Positions 22,522 to 33,097 of a DNA stretch of 64,000 nucleotides are shown piece after piece. The DNA lies in assembly GCA_037893225.1 (NCBI GenBank), contig JAZGUH010000932.1, forward strand, positions 62,001 through 126,000. Direction: 5' to 3'. Every line of letters begins with the position of its first letter. The stretch's first letter is position 1. Below the pieces are notes generated by a model that did no database searches, was not told the origin of the DNA, and saw only the letters and a program-made list of their open reading frames with translations. Position numbers and translations under genes: made by a program. Origin of the DNA: Hippasteria phrygiana (lineage: Eukaryota; Echinodermata; Asteroidea; Valvatida; Goniasteridae).

Positions 22522-24213
22522 TCACTCCGAGGGAATCAGAAGAACCAAGTCGCTTATTGGCCGCAACAACGTCTTCTTCTTCAACTCGCGGGCTGGTTGT
22601 AGAAACAGGCTCCTCTGGTCCGCGGCTACCATCTCCACGCTGGCTTTCCTGATGTGTCCGTCTCCACTTGCTACAACGCCAACAACCTTGCCCAGAGGCC
22701 AGTCGTTTCGCCGGGAGTCACATTTGACGATGACAACATCCCCTTCCTTCAGGTCTCTCTTTGGCTGCTGCCACTTCGCTCTAGTCTGTAGCAGAGGTAG
22801 GTAGTCCTTCCGCCACTTTTCCCAGAACATATTGGATAGATGCTGGACGCGTCTCCACTGGCTCCTCATGAGATCTTTGAGATCAAATGGTCCTTCTGGG
22901 GCTGTCACCTGCGATGGCTTCATCGTGAGCAGCATATTGGGCGACAGGTTTAAGGGTAGCTCTGGGGTGTCGCTGTCTGGCAGTAACGGCCGGGAGTTGA
23001 TTATGGCAGCGACTTCTGCCATAAGGGTTGTGAAAACCTCATGGGTGAGCTGGCTAGGCTTGACATCTCGCAGGATACCTTCTAGGATGCGGCGGGAAAT
23101 GCCGATCATTCGCTCCCAAGCTCCACCCATATTCGATGCGTGGGGAGGGTTGAAAACCCACTCGCAGCCACGGGTGAGTAGATACCTCTTGATAGGTTCC
23201 TTGTCTTGGAGCTGTTGTCCAATTTCATTACAGGCACCAACAAAATTTGTGCCGCAGTCTGAACGGATCTGCCTGGCTGGACCTCTGATGGAGAAAAAAC
23301 GTCTCAGGGCATTGATGAAACACGAGCTGTCCATCGCTTCCAGGATCTCGATGTGGACACCCCGTGATACCATGCAAGTAAATAGGGCAGCCCATCTCTT
23401 TGCACGACTTGTACATCCTCTGGTCTTTCTGCTGTTGACTTCAAATGGGCCGAAAACATCTACCCCGACGAAAGTGAACGGCGGTGCTTCTGTGACTCTC
23501 TCTTCTGGGAGGTCTGCCATGATCTGGTCTTGACGCTTACCTCTCAGCCTCTTGCATGTCACGCAGTCTTGGATCACCTTGGATATCTGCCTCTGGCCAC
23601 CAAGAACCCAGTAGCCTTCATTCCTTATCGTACCCAAGGTAATGTGTCGACCTTGGTGGCTGCACTGCTGATGGAAGTGCTTGATGATGAGCTTTGTGAC
23701 ATGGTTGTTCTTTGGTAGTACAGCTGGGTGTGTTGCTCTCTCTGACAGTTGCGCTTTCTGCAATCTGCCTCCGACTCGGAGTACCCCGTTGCTGTCAACG
23801 TAGGGGTTGAGCGAAGCCAGCTTGTTCTTCTTGGTCAACTTCCCACTTCTAAATTCGGCTAACTCGGCAGCAAAGGCTTCACTCTGCACACTCTTTATTA
23901 TGACGGTCTCAGCTTTGAGACGCTCTCTGATAGACTTCGCCTTCTCACAGACATGCCAACCCTTGCAGTCGAATTCTGCTCTGAATGAGTTGGCAATGTG
24001 GATCAAGTTGGTAGTGGCTCTCATTGCTGAATCCCAACTTGAAAATCTGGTGAACCTCTCACTGCCGAGGGATGTATCGGTCAAGACAACCTTGTTGCAG
24101 CTTATCTTCTCTGGAGACACTTCTGGGTCATCCTGGAGAATTTCTATCTCTCTCTGCTCGCAGCTCGAGGGCAGGTTCTTTAGCCTCAGGAACTCTGGTC
24201 CGGCAATCCACAT
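22522..24213 (-). pseudogene. BEL/Pao integrase and C-terminal domain
   Basis: A 563-codon open frame holds the integrase end of pol. In order: an H2C2 zinc module (HFHQQCSHQG .. CVTCKRLRG, about residues 180-225); the RNase-H-like catalytic core with VGVDVFGPF (first Asp), RSDCGTNF (second Asp) and an ASNMGGAWER Glu; and the BEL-type C-terminal domain (WEKWRKDYLPLLQ..GDVVIVK..WPLGKV). The frame upstream of its first Met continues sensibly (YVPSERNPADLASRS) and joins the RT/RNase H frame only through a one-base shift near 24290. The integrase itself looks intact and would insert cDNA into chromosomal DNA. Confidence 0.9.
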
Positions 24214-24256
24214 GGAACCACTTAACTCTGCTGCCAGAATGGATCTCGAAGCTAGG

Positions 24257-27200
24257 TCAGCTGGGTTTCTCTCTGACGGGACATAGGCCCACTGTCCAGT
24301 CGGAGGTTTTGAGTAACCGGTTTACTCGGTTGCACACGTAAGTGCGGAAGCGACGTTTTCTGTTGGTAATGTATCTCAGGACTACTTTGCTATCAGTGTA
24401 GAACTTTGACTCATCAACTTTAATCTGTAGTTCCTGGGTGACGTAGTCTTCCATTTCTGTGGCCAGAACTGATGCACAGAGCTCAAGGCGTGGGATGGTG
24501 ATGGCTGCTTTAGGTGCGAGCTTTGCTTTACCCATCACCAACTGGACATGGACTTCATCGTTGCTGCCAACAGTCCTCAAATAGCAGACTGCGCCTATGG
24601 CCTTGTTCGAAGCGTCTCCAAAAGTATGTAGTTCTCTTCTCACTACTTCTGTGGTTGAGAATGGTGCAAATGAGCGAGGAACTCGCACATCCGTCAAGGC
24701 GATCAGGGACTTTCTCCACATCACCCAGTCTTGGAGCGGGTCCTTTGGGAGTGGATCATCCCAGCCACCGCCATCTTGAGTCATCTCTCGCAGCAGCATC
24801 TTCCCCTTAATGATCACGGGTGCTGCCAACCCAATCGGGTCAAAAATTCCATTGACTTCCGACAACACTGTCCTCTTGGTGCATGCGTTGGCATTCGGTT
24901 CTGCTATTTGGAAAGTAAAGGAGTCTGCCTTTAGGTCCCAGGATACTCCCAATGTACGTCGTATGGTGCTTTCATCTTTGTTGGAGAGGTCAGCTTCAGC
25001 CAGGTTCGGGGCCAACTCGCTAGGCTCAAATGTTGCCAGGACACCAGCATCACTTGAAGCGAACTTGTGCAGACGGATATTCGCAGTGGACAGGAGATCC
25101 TTCGTTCGCTTCAGCACGTCGACTGCCTCTTCCTTGGTTGGGAAAGACTTCAGTAGGTCGTCCATGTAGAAATTTCCTTCTATCAGCTTCCTCACATCGG
25201 TGCCAAACTCTGCTTCACCTTCTTCACCAGTCTTTCTTAGGCCACTGATGGCCACAGCTGGGGATGGCTTGTTGCCAAAGACATGCACTGTCATGCAGTA
25301 GGTGACAATGGCTGCATTAGGGTTGTTGTCCTCATACCACAGGAAACGTAGGAATCTTGTGTGGTCTTCTCGGACTCTGAAAGCATAAAACATCTGCTCG
25401 ATGTCTGCGGTGACTGCAACTGGCTCCTCTCGGAACCTGATCAGGACGCCCAGGAGCTGGTTCATCAGATCAGGTCCACTTAACAAGACATCATTCAGGG
25501 AAACACCTGAGAAGACGGCACTTGAGTCGAACACCACCCTCACCTTGTCAGGCTTCTGGGGGTGGTATACTCCGAAGTGTGGGAGGTACCAAACTTCTTC
25601 ACCAGCAGTAGTTGCCTCATCCAGAACCTGCTTAGCAAGTCCCTTCTCCAGAATCTTTCTCATGAACTCGATGTAGTGCTGCCTTTTCTTTTCGTCCTTA
25701 GCCAGGGAGCTGGCCAGGGTTTTCATCCTAGATACCGCTTGGGCCTTGTTGTTTGGCAGTGTTCTTCTATTTTTTCTGAGGGGCAAAGGTGCGCACCAGT
25801 TACCATCTTGGTCTTTCTTCATCTCGCCGGCGATCAGCTCCATGAACTCTCTGTCGTCGGAAGACGGCCCAAGACGTTCATCAGCACTAGTGCTGATGAA
25901 CACTTCTTCCCCCAATTCAGCTGCTGTAGGCCTGGTGTGAAAGACCTTCACTGCCTTGTCACATGGCTGGAATTGGGCGGAATGGCGACCGTTTCTCAAG
26001 ACCTGCGTAAAGTAGGTGCTGATTACGTCTTGCTGCAGGTAGGAGATGTCTGTCCGGATGTGGGCGCCGTTCAAACAAACCTCGCCGACAACGACCCAGC
26101 CTAGATCGAGTCGGTGCGCCCATGGCTGGTCATCTTTGCCGTTGATCACCTCTCTCACTTTGTGAAACTGCGGAGCATCTCTGCCAAGTAGCACTGCTAT
26201 TTCGGCATCTTTGTTCAGGGGTGGTATCATCGGGGCGATTGTCTTTAAGTGATCAAAGGCTGCTGCCACCTCCGGTGTGGGTATCTCCGCCACATCTCCG
26301 GGAATGTTGTTGCACTCGAACAGTGTAGGCGTAGGAGCGGAAACTGTGCCGTCCATACTCTCGATGACTAGGCCAGAAAGTTTTCTACCGTGGACTTCCT
26401 GGAGGCCATTAACCGTCTTGACAGCATACGTTGACTTATTCTGCTTGACTCCTAATCTCTCAAGAAGATTTTCGTTGATGAGGGAACCATCACTTTGGTC
26501 GTCGATGATGACGTATGTGGTGATAACATGGTCCGGCTTCTCTTTCAGGTAGGCTTTTGCCAAACAAATTTTGGCGCATGACCGGCCTTTTTTACCGCTG
26601 CCACATACTCTGGTGCATTTAGGTGTGACGATTATCTGGGGCCGGTCGTCGTACTTCATGGTAGGGGGTGTCTGATTTGACGCTGGTGGAACTTCTTTAC
26701 TGGGTGCAGGCCTGTGCATGACTGTGACATGGGACTTGCCACATATGTCGCATCTCACTCGGGTCTTACAGTTCTTAATGATGTGGTTGGCCCTCAAACA
26801 CCGGAAACACAGGCGATTCTCTTTCACAAATGATATCTTCTCATCTATGGATTTCTGTAGGAAGGCTCGGCAATCCTGCAGCTCGTGTGCTGTGTTGTGT
26901 ACCGGGCAACGGGATGTCTCCTTTGCTGCAGACCCTTCCTCCACCCCAGTCTTTCTTACGGTGAAAGAAGGCCTTGACGAAGAGCGTTCAGCTGCACTCT
27001 TGACAGCATCAGAAAACTGGAAGCTCGGGTCGCTTTGCACTCTGGCATGGTGCTGGATGAACTTTACAAATTCCTCAAAAGGCGGGAAGAGGACTGCATG
27101 CTTCTTCTTGTATTCTGACCCCTTCTCTCGCCACTTGTTCTGTAGCCACTCTGGCAATTTCTGCACTAGGGGCTGCAATCCCCTCGAGGAGTCCAACGCC

Positions 27201-27607
27201 AGCAACCCTGGAAACTTCTCCGACTCCTTCCGGTACTGGACCTCAAGGAGAAGATATCCGAACTCTTCCAGCTTGGTGCTGCACTTCGGGGAGATCTTTT
27301 GGAACTGCTCTAGTCGGCCTGTGAGATCTCGTTCCACTGCCTCTGGGGAGCCATGTTTTTGCTCCAGATACTCCCAGGTTCGCTTGAGGCCCTCTTCTGG
27401 TCTGTCAATGTGGATGGCATAGATCCTTTGGACGAACGATTCTGTCTCGCCCTCAAGGGAACCCAGGACCAGGTTTAACTCCTCATATGGCTTCAGCTCC
27501 AGGTCCTTCGTTGCTTGTTGGAAGCTGCACTTCCAGGCCCGGTAGTCGCCCGCACTGCCTTTGAATTTTCTGATGCCACTCTTTACCAGCTCTTTCTTCA
27601 CCAACAT
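24257..27607 (-). pseudogene. BEL/Pao gag-pol: gag core, zinc knuckle, protease, RT, RNase H
   Basis: A 1116-codon frame. It begins with the gag core ('KFKGSAGDYRAWK', DUF1759-type), then a CCHC knuckle CFRCLRANHIIKNC near residue 270 and a second CDICGKSHVTVMH. The A17-type protease is marked by IIDDQSDGSLI near residue 367. The RT runs through VRVVFDSSA, ADIEQMFYAF and the catalytic YMDD at 25158-25169 (residue ~813). RNase H has HTFGDAS, PRLELCA and YTDSKVVL. The frame ends early at 24257 in the shifted reading 'WTVGLCPVREKPS', which implies a one-base indel relative to the integrase frame. Its Met start is internal: the reading continues upstream to about 27650, where it should join the gag N-terminal ORF. 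Confidence 0.9.
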
Positions 27608-28191
27608 GTTACTGATGGAGTTGAGACTCTCCTTAATGGGTGGGCTGGGGGCTCCGGTAGATTGCCATCTTTGGGGATAGACTGTGACGGCAGTGCAGGC
27701 TTGGTTTCAGCATCATCCTTTTTGTCTCGTATCACAGGCTGAACTTCTGATGGGGACTTTTCTTCGATCTTGATTGCTGGTTTTTCTTTTTCAGGCGACT
27801 CTGTCTCAGGTTCCTTGAAGTGGTGGGATATATAGTCGCTGGTGCGGACAGCGGAGTCAACAACTGGCAACTGCAAATCTTCTTGGATACTGGCGGAACC
27901 TTCCCTCAAGGCGACTGACTCTAAAAATTCTGCTTCCACTTCTGCCATTGCATACTCCTTTTCTGCGCCCAATAGAAGAAGAGCATTGGCGACGTGTTGT
28001 TCTTGCCGACGAAGATCTGCCTCTTTCTGGGTGAATTCCACCTTTGTTTTCAAGGACTTGGCTTTAGCACGAGCCAGAATGGCTGCTGAGCTCGTGTTTG
28101 ACTTCAGGGAACTTCTGCTGGTTCTGCGTGATGCCCGTGTTCGTCGAGAACTGGCACTGGTTGAGTCGTCGGAGTCGAGTACTTGGATCAT
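27598..28191 (-). pseudogene. BEL/Pao gag N-terminal region
   Basis: A 197-codon frame starting about 20 bp inside the 5' LTR. It has a Ser/Arg-rich N-terminus, then a long charged helix with coiled-coil character (about residues 40-95), then an acidic, Pro/Lys-rich linker. The last 13 residues are out of frame: the neighbouring frame (PPIKESLNSISN) leads directly into the gag core. One base lost or gained near 27650 therefore separates this part from the main frame. In BEL elements this region belongs to the capsid-forming gag. Confidence 0.8.
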
Positions 28192-28210
28192 CTTGAAAAG
28201 TTCTTTTTAC

Positions 28211-29315
28211 TATGACGAACATGGAGCGCCGAGGGCGCCCTCTTTCCGACAAGTTAACCTCTGACTAATACAGGATTTGTGAACTTTAACTGCTTTATTC
28301 TCTTTCCTGTGTCGTGGGTGGACCACATGAGGTAAAACTAAAAAAACAAGAAATACAAAGAAAATACACTAAGTACAATTAACAATGTGCACGAATTTAC
28401 ACAGGTTGGCAAGAGATTTAACAATAAAAAACCAAAGACATAAAAATATTACTGAAATATTGAAAGATCAAAAAGTAATGTCAAACTGATACATGTATAA
28501 GAAACATCGCAAAGGTAAGTGCATAACATCATCTCAAAACACTCCAAGGGATTGTAAATTCACATTAGACAATCTATGGAAATTAACCTACAGAACTGTG
28601 CTCTCCAAAAGATGAAGTGTCCTCAAACTGCCTATGGGTCTGGAATACTGAAATCAGCAACCTGAAACCAAGAAAAATGCATAGTTCCTAAATACACTGT
28701 ACTTTCCAAATAAGGATACGCTAATCCCAAATATGGAATCCAGCTCATGAATATTCATAACATCGTGGAAAAATGGCGAGAGCTTGTGCTTAGGCAGGCC
28801 TCGTGAGCACACAAAAACTAAGTTCCTAACCTTATATAACGTTCAAAAACCATCGATATAAAAACATAAAATGACCAAATATCCACTGTTTCTTGACCAG
28901 AAAACAATACTGATCATTCCGATCATGTCACCTGAGAAACCGGCCTCGATAATGAGGAAAATTCTAAGGCACAAAATTAGGGAAAGTTTTCGCAAGGCAC
29001 AAGAAAATTATCGATGCGATACAGAAAATCATGGTGGCAAAACGTGACTGAAAATTACGATACAAATTACTCATCAAATAACGATCAATAATCACTAACA
29101 CAAGTATAAATGGAATCTTAAACTCACCAGTGATCTTCTGGTGTAAAGCTATCAGAATAGAGTGGTCTCAAAAAGATGGAAAAACAGGCACCAAAATGGA
29201 CTAAAACTTGACGTGACTGAACAATTGTGTAACTTTAGCGAAAAACTACGAGGACCACGAGAGGGCGCAATACTACATTCAATCGTAACTCACACTTCCA
29301 GGGGTATACATAACA
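28211..29315 (-). repeat. BEL/Pao 5' LTR
   Basis: 1105 bp, the partner of 21210-22313. The outer end TGTTATGTATACCCC touches the GTTAG duplication at 29316-29320, and the inner end GTTCGTCATA is about 20 bp from the gag start. Confidence 0.92.
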
Positions 29316-29380
29316 GTTAGGCATAGCATGCACATGCCAGTTGTAACTTGTACTATTTAGGCATAGGGGGCCTCGGCCTG

Positions 29381-30022
29381 GGCTTGTCTTACCCCTAGAA
29401 CTATGGGGTTCCGACAGGAACCCCATAGAAAGACGCCGATTTTTCCCATAGGCTAGTACAGCAAGAATAAGAAAGTCATTCCCATGCAATCACGTTTCTA
29501 CATTGTACACGAGAATTACTGCACGGTTGTTCTCGAAAAATTATAATATGCCTCATTTACATCCTCACCTTGAAGCGCGGTACGGCAGGCAACTGCCGCG
29601 TGTCCGTTACCGTCTGCATGCATTGCCTGTCGTACGTACCGCGCTTCAAATTTTCGATGAATAATCATGACTTGACCGACCCACGGCCCCCCCGCAAAAC
29701 AGGAGCTTCGTGTGTGCGGCTTCCTCGATGGTGTGTGTGTGTGTGTGATCGCTTCGGAACGACTGAAGATTTTTGTCATTTTTTCCCCGCAAATTGGAAC
29801 CGTTTCAGGCGAAAATTGACTTGGCGCAAGCAAGGTGAGGATGTAAATGAGGCATATTATAATTTTTCGAGAACAACCGTGCAGTAATTCTCGTGTACAA
29901 TGTAGAAACGTGATTGCATGGGAATGACTTTCTTATTCTTGCTGTACTAGCCTATGGGAAAAATCGGCGTCTTTCTATGGGGTTCCTGTCGGAACCCCAT
30001 AGTTCTAGGGGTAGGCTTGTCT
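29381..30022. mobile_element. Mutator-like long-TIR element with 9-bp target duplication
   Basis: The element is 29390-30013 (624 bp), flanked by GGCTTGTCT at 29381-29389 and 30014-30022. The terminal inverted repeats are 183 bp each (29390-29572 and 29831-30013), starting TACCCCTAGAACTATGGGGT. Each TIR contains a hairpin, CTATGGGGTTCC GACA GGAACCCCATAG. The central 258 bp include another inverted pair, GAAGCGCGGTACG / CGTACCGCGCTTC, and a (GT)n run. A 9-bp duplication with long TIRs is the pattern of Mutator-like elements. No transposase, so non-autonomous. The ORFs ending in an identical peptide on both strands are by-products of the TIRs. Confidence 0.8.
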
Positions 30023-30635
30023 GGAGCTAGCCTATCACGACTGAGTTAAAATTAGGCCTAAATAAATTTAGTTTTTCAACAAAATCTTTAATCTGATGCT
30101 CTCATCGGTTAATGTTTATTCTCCAACCATATCCACGCTGCCCCACCCCAGAATTTTTGCCTTCTTAAAATTTGAGTGCAAACGGCAATACAAATCGACC
30201 CAAATAGGCTAACGTTAGTAATTAAACGATACGATGAATAGCCTACCGTGTCTATGTCTGGATAAAAACCGTAAAATTATACTTTCAACATAGGCCTATT
30301 CCAATATCGATAGATAATTACCTTTCTTTATTCTTGGGAAATCGGAAAAATGACAACTCCGGGCAGTTTTTCTGCCGATTTTTGCAGTGAATCGCCGAGA
30401 GCAGTGAGTTGACATGTTGTATGCCAGATGTATGCAAAACACATAGCGCGCAACTTTCGACCCATGATTTTGCTTGCTCAAATGGCGGCCAATGGCGCCC
30501 ATGGTGATTTCAAAATTTCGGCCGAGTTCTCCATCTTGCGGCGTATACGATCTTTGGTTAAGGGGTATTCGTCACCATGTGCTTCGCATCGATTCATAAC
30601 GGACGTGTCGTCCACAGCGAGCTTCGACGGAAAAC
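30023..30635. other. Stretch leading into a possible first exon
   Basis: AT-rich with TAGGCCTA words, turning GC- and CpG-richer from about 30400. ATGGCGGCC at 30482-30490 resembles a YY1 site, which is often found near animal transcription starts. This fits a promoter or 5' UTR for the exon at 30636, but no TATA box was seen. Confidence 0.3.
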
Positions 30636-30690
30636 ATGAAGAAAAGCCTGTCCGAGTGGGGTTTTGATCATCTGATACGGACATTCGAAG
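30636..30690 (+). CDS. Possible first coding exon, SAM-domain-like start
   Basis: ATG at 30636-30638 opens MKKSLSEWGFDHLIRTFE and runs into GTAAAC at 30691, a fair donor. 'LSEWGFDHLIRTFE' looks like helix 1 of a SAM domain. The composition is CpG-rich and gene-like compared with the flanks. No exon carrying the rest of a SAM domain was found in the next 6 kb, which is filled with mobile elements. Exons at 37416 and 38218 on the same strand may belong to the same gene, but the link is inference. Confidence 0.35.
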
Positions 30691-31076
30691 GTAAACAATA
30701 ACGTAGGCCAACATGTCACAATTTGGTACAGTAATTTTTCAGTATAGAGCTACTGGATTTTGTAAAACATGGGCAGTGCAGGGACTCCAGTGAAAGTGTT
30801 TGAGAAAGTCAATGTAGGCTACGATGTAGGCCTGTACATTTACATGCAGGCCTGCCACACACTGTATGCTGCGATGGTTATGGTACACAAATAGCATACA
30901 CGGTTTATAAATCAGTGGCGCAGACTGTCAAAAACGGATTCCTAGTTCATATAAATGTGGATGAAATACTGGACTTCCTTCGTATATTGTAAATTTTGTT
31001 ATACGCAGTGGCTATTTTTACGGCAGCCGTAACGCGACTTTCAAATGCTATTGTTACGGCATACAATGCGAACATT

Positions 31077-31169
31077 ACACTATGAACATCTAACAAAAGA
31101 AAACCCACGCAGTCCTTTGTTTGTAACAAAGGACTGCGTGGGTTTTCTTTTGTTAGATGTTCATAGTGT
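31077..31169. repeat. Perfect 45-bp-arm hairpin
   Basis: 31077-31121 and 31125-31169 are exact reverse complements (ACACTATGAACATCTAACAA..) with a 3-base TGT spacer. It lies within the putative first intron. Confidence 0.85.
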
Positions 31170-31485
31170 TAGGGCCTTTATCAGATTTAAAACTGCCCGT
31201 CCTGCAGAGCGCTTCGGTAGCGTAATGGACCGATCCAGCCTGTCAATCAAACAGCGCGCATTGACCAATAGGATTACGACTTTTGGTTAGCAACAGTTGC
31301 TACAGGCGTTGTCCGCCATTAGCTCGGTCAAGCTCGGTCAAGCTCGGTCAAACTTTGTCACATGCGCTGTGAAAAGTGTACACAAACAAATGTGTTTGGC
31401 GGCCGGGCACCGTATTTCTTTTTTTAAATAAAAGTGCGGCTGTCTACCGTAGTCTACAGTGTAGGTGTTTATATTTAATGGTAGT

Positions 31486-32090
31486 TTAAAGGGACACATT
31501 GCTTTGGATTTTGCGATTTAGGCTATAAAACTGAAATGGATATGGTTGGGAAGCTTTTTTAAAGTAGAATATAAAGATTCACATAACTATCCCTTCAAAT
31601 TGCGTAGTTTATGTTTAATTTCGTGACAAATAACGGTCCGCCATTTTGTAGAACCAAATTTTTGACTCCACAAAATGGCGGACCGTGTTCACCAGTCGTA
31701 TTTCCAGTCGCAGCTGGTTGAAGTACGTTCTGTTGATCCATTTTGATGTATTGTGGCACGGCACGCAGCACTGGCAATATGTGTCGCGAGGTAGAGAATG
31801 CTACCTGGTGATCATCTGATAGGTTTACAAGGCCACTGGCTGCGGCGCCAGCCTAAAGACTCTTACAGCGTATTTTGCGCATTATTTAGACAGTGGTATT
31901 TTATACTGGAAATAAGTCTATGTTTTGCGGGTAAGATATCAGGGGTCAGAGGCCAATTTTTTGTTTTGTAATCACTACTCACTAATTACAACACATTATA
32001 CGTGTTTTTTTGCATGAACAACTCTTATAAAAGATAAGGAACATTTCCAAACATATTTTCATGATATTTGAAGGCAATGTGTCCCTTTAA
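31486..32090. mobile_element. TTAA-flanked MITE, copy 1
   Basis: 31490-32086 (597 bp) has inverted ends AGGGACACATTGC / GCAATGTGTCCCT and TTAA on each side (31486-31489, 32087-32090). It is inverted relative to 35874-36465. An internal hairpin pairs ACGGTCCGCCATTTTG with CAAAATGGCGGACCGT. TTAA targets occur in piggyBac and Kolobok elements; the AGGG end and nearby THAP sequence favour Kolobok, as inference. Confidence 0.75.
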
Positions 32091-32093
32091 AAA

Positions 32094-32342
32094 ATGGTAA
32101 AAATATGCTGTCATGGCATATGTAAATCAGACACCAGGTACTCAGATCAGGACATCGTTTTCTTCCCATTTCCAAAACCGAAAACAAATTTGGAAAAATG
32201 TTTGAGATGGATTAAAGCGTGTGGCCGGCCACATTCCGATCTGAATGTCAAGAAGGACAAGTACGTATGCTCTGATGAGGTATTCCGAGTAACTTGGACC
32301 CTCTATCGCCTTTTTAAACATTTGGACATGATCTGGCGATAG
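32094..32342 (+). pseudogene. THAP-domain fragment
   Basis: ATG at 32094 starts only 4 bp after the TTAA of the adjacent MITE. The frame reads MVKICCHGICKSDTRY, then FPFPKPKTN, CLRWIKACGRP and YVCSDEVF. This matches a THAP zinc finger: CxxxxC, the FP motif, the W and a final CSxxxF. The expected CxxH histidine is replaced (CSDE). The coding match ends around 32280 at GAG|GTATTC, a possible donor; the remaining ORF runs into a hairpin (32297-32378) and is not protein-like. It may be an exon of a THAP gene or of a Kolobok/P-type transposon. No downstream part was found. Confidence 0.55.
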
Positions 32343-32378
32343 ATCATGTCCAAATGTTAAAATAGGCGATAGAGGGTC
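32297..32378. repeat. Foldback of ~38-bp arms
   Basis: GACCCTCTATCGCC..ACATTTGGACATGATCT on the left pairs with AGATCATGTCCAAATGT..GGCGATAGAGGGTC on the right around GGCGAT. It overlaps the tail of the THAP fragment ORF. Confidence 0.75.
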
Positions 32379-33002
32379 TATCGGACTAACTGTTAGCTCT
32401 GAGGTAGGATTCGCAGTTGACATGTTTGAAGAGGAAAGAAAACCAAGTTGCATTTTTCCGCTTTATTGGCTTTTCTGATAGCTTGTATATTCTTCTGACC
32501 GAATACAAATTGGTAAAGAACGATTACAATTTATTTCATTGAAAAAAAGAGACTAAAATTGCCCCTTGGAGTGAACGTTTGGTCTCAATTCCTGCAAAGG
32601 TCATTAAGGTGCAAATGTATGCATATGACCTTATGACGCGTGTGCGCTTACTTGGCCTCAGTGGACCAGCAGCGCGGCCACCACGCGTCTGCAGCGTGTT
32701 GGCACTCTATCATCCACGTGTGTGTTATGACATTTTCGTCGTCAGCTGGTCGTACTTTCTTGGCAATTTTTTGCCGAATTCACGGCCTTCCTAGCTTACT
32801 TTTGGAGTTATTCAGAGCTCGAATGTATTACAGTTGATAAGTATTATGCAGCTGAAAATCTTCAGAATCTACGCTATACTCCTCCCACGAGCCATCAGAT
32901 TCTGCCATTATTCCAGAGCGAAAATTTTGTCCACGGCGACCCGGTGTCATAAAAGTACGTGTACGTCTGTACGTATCGCGACGTCACTGTGATGTTTTCA
33001 TT

Positions 33003-33097
33003 TCATTGAAAATGAATTAAACTGTTGCAAACTGCTGACTGACTGAATGGACCTGAAATATACGAATAAATAAATTAGCTGGCCTGACGTTTCGAAC
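33003..33097 (-). mobile_element. Penelope-type terminal fragment (minus)
   Basis: The reverse complement reads AAGTTCGAAACGTCAGGCCA..CCATTCAGTCAGTCAGCAG, matching 14530-14632. It is interrupted at its hammerhead stem II by the TTAA insertion of the Kolobok-like element. The missing part of the stem continues on the far side at 34483-34495. Confidence 0.6.

Larger units (their letters stand above)
21205..29320 (-). mobile_element. BEL/Pao LTR retrotransposon, near full length and recent
   Basis: Two near-identical LTRs (21210-22313 and 28211-29315) enclose gag-pol on the minus strand, flanked by the 5-bp duplication GTTAG (21205-21209 and 29316-29320). In element orientation the LTR starts TGTTATGTATACCCC. 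A purine tract GGGGGGAG abuts the 3' LTR (plus-strand CTCCCCCC at 22314). The gag start codon lies only about 20 bp inside the 5' LTR and I cannot recognise a primer binding site there. The LTRs differ by about three substitutions and one A-run indel over 1.1 kb, so insertion is recent, yet two single-base frameshifts (near 27650 and 24290) break the reading frame. Confidence 0.92.

Noticed and set aside
22832..23533. 233-codon plus-strand ORF
   Set aside because: Antisense shadow of the BEL integrase, whose domains are unambiguous.
26718..27422. 234-codon plus-strand ORF
   Set aside because: Antisense shadow of BEL gag.
29516..29887. Two ORFs on opposite strands ending in the same peptide
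   Set aside because: The shared end comes from the 183-bp TIRs of the Mutator-like element.
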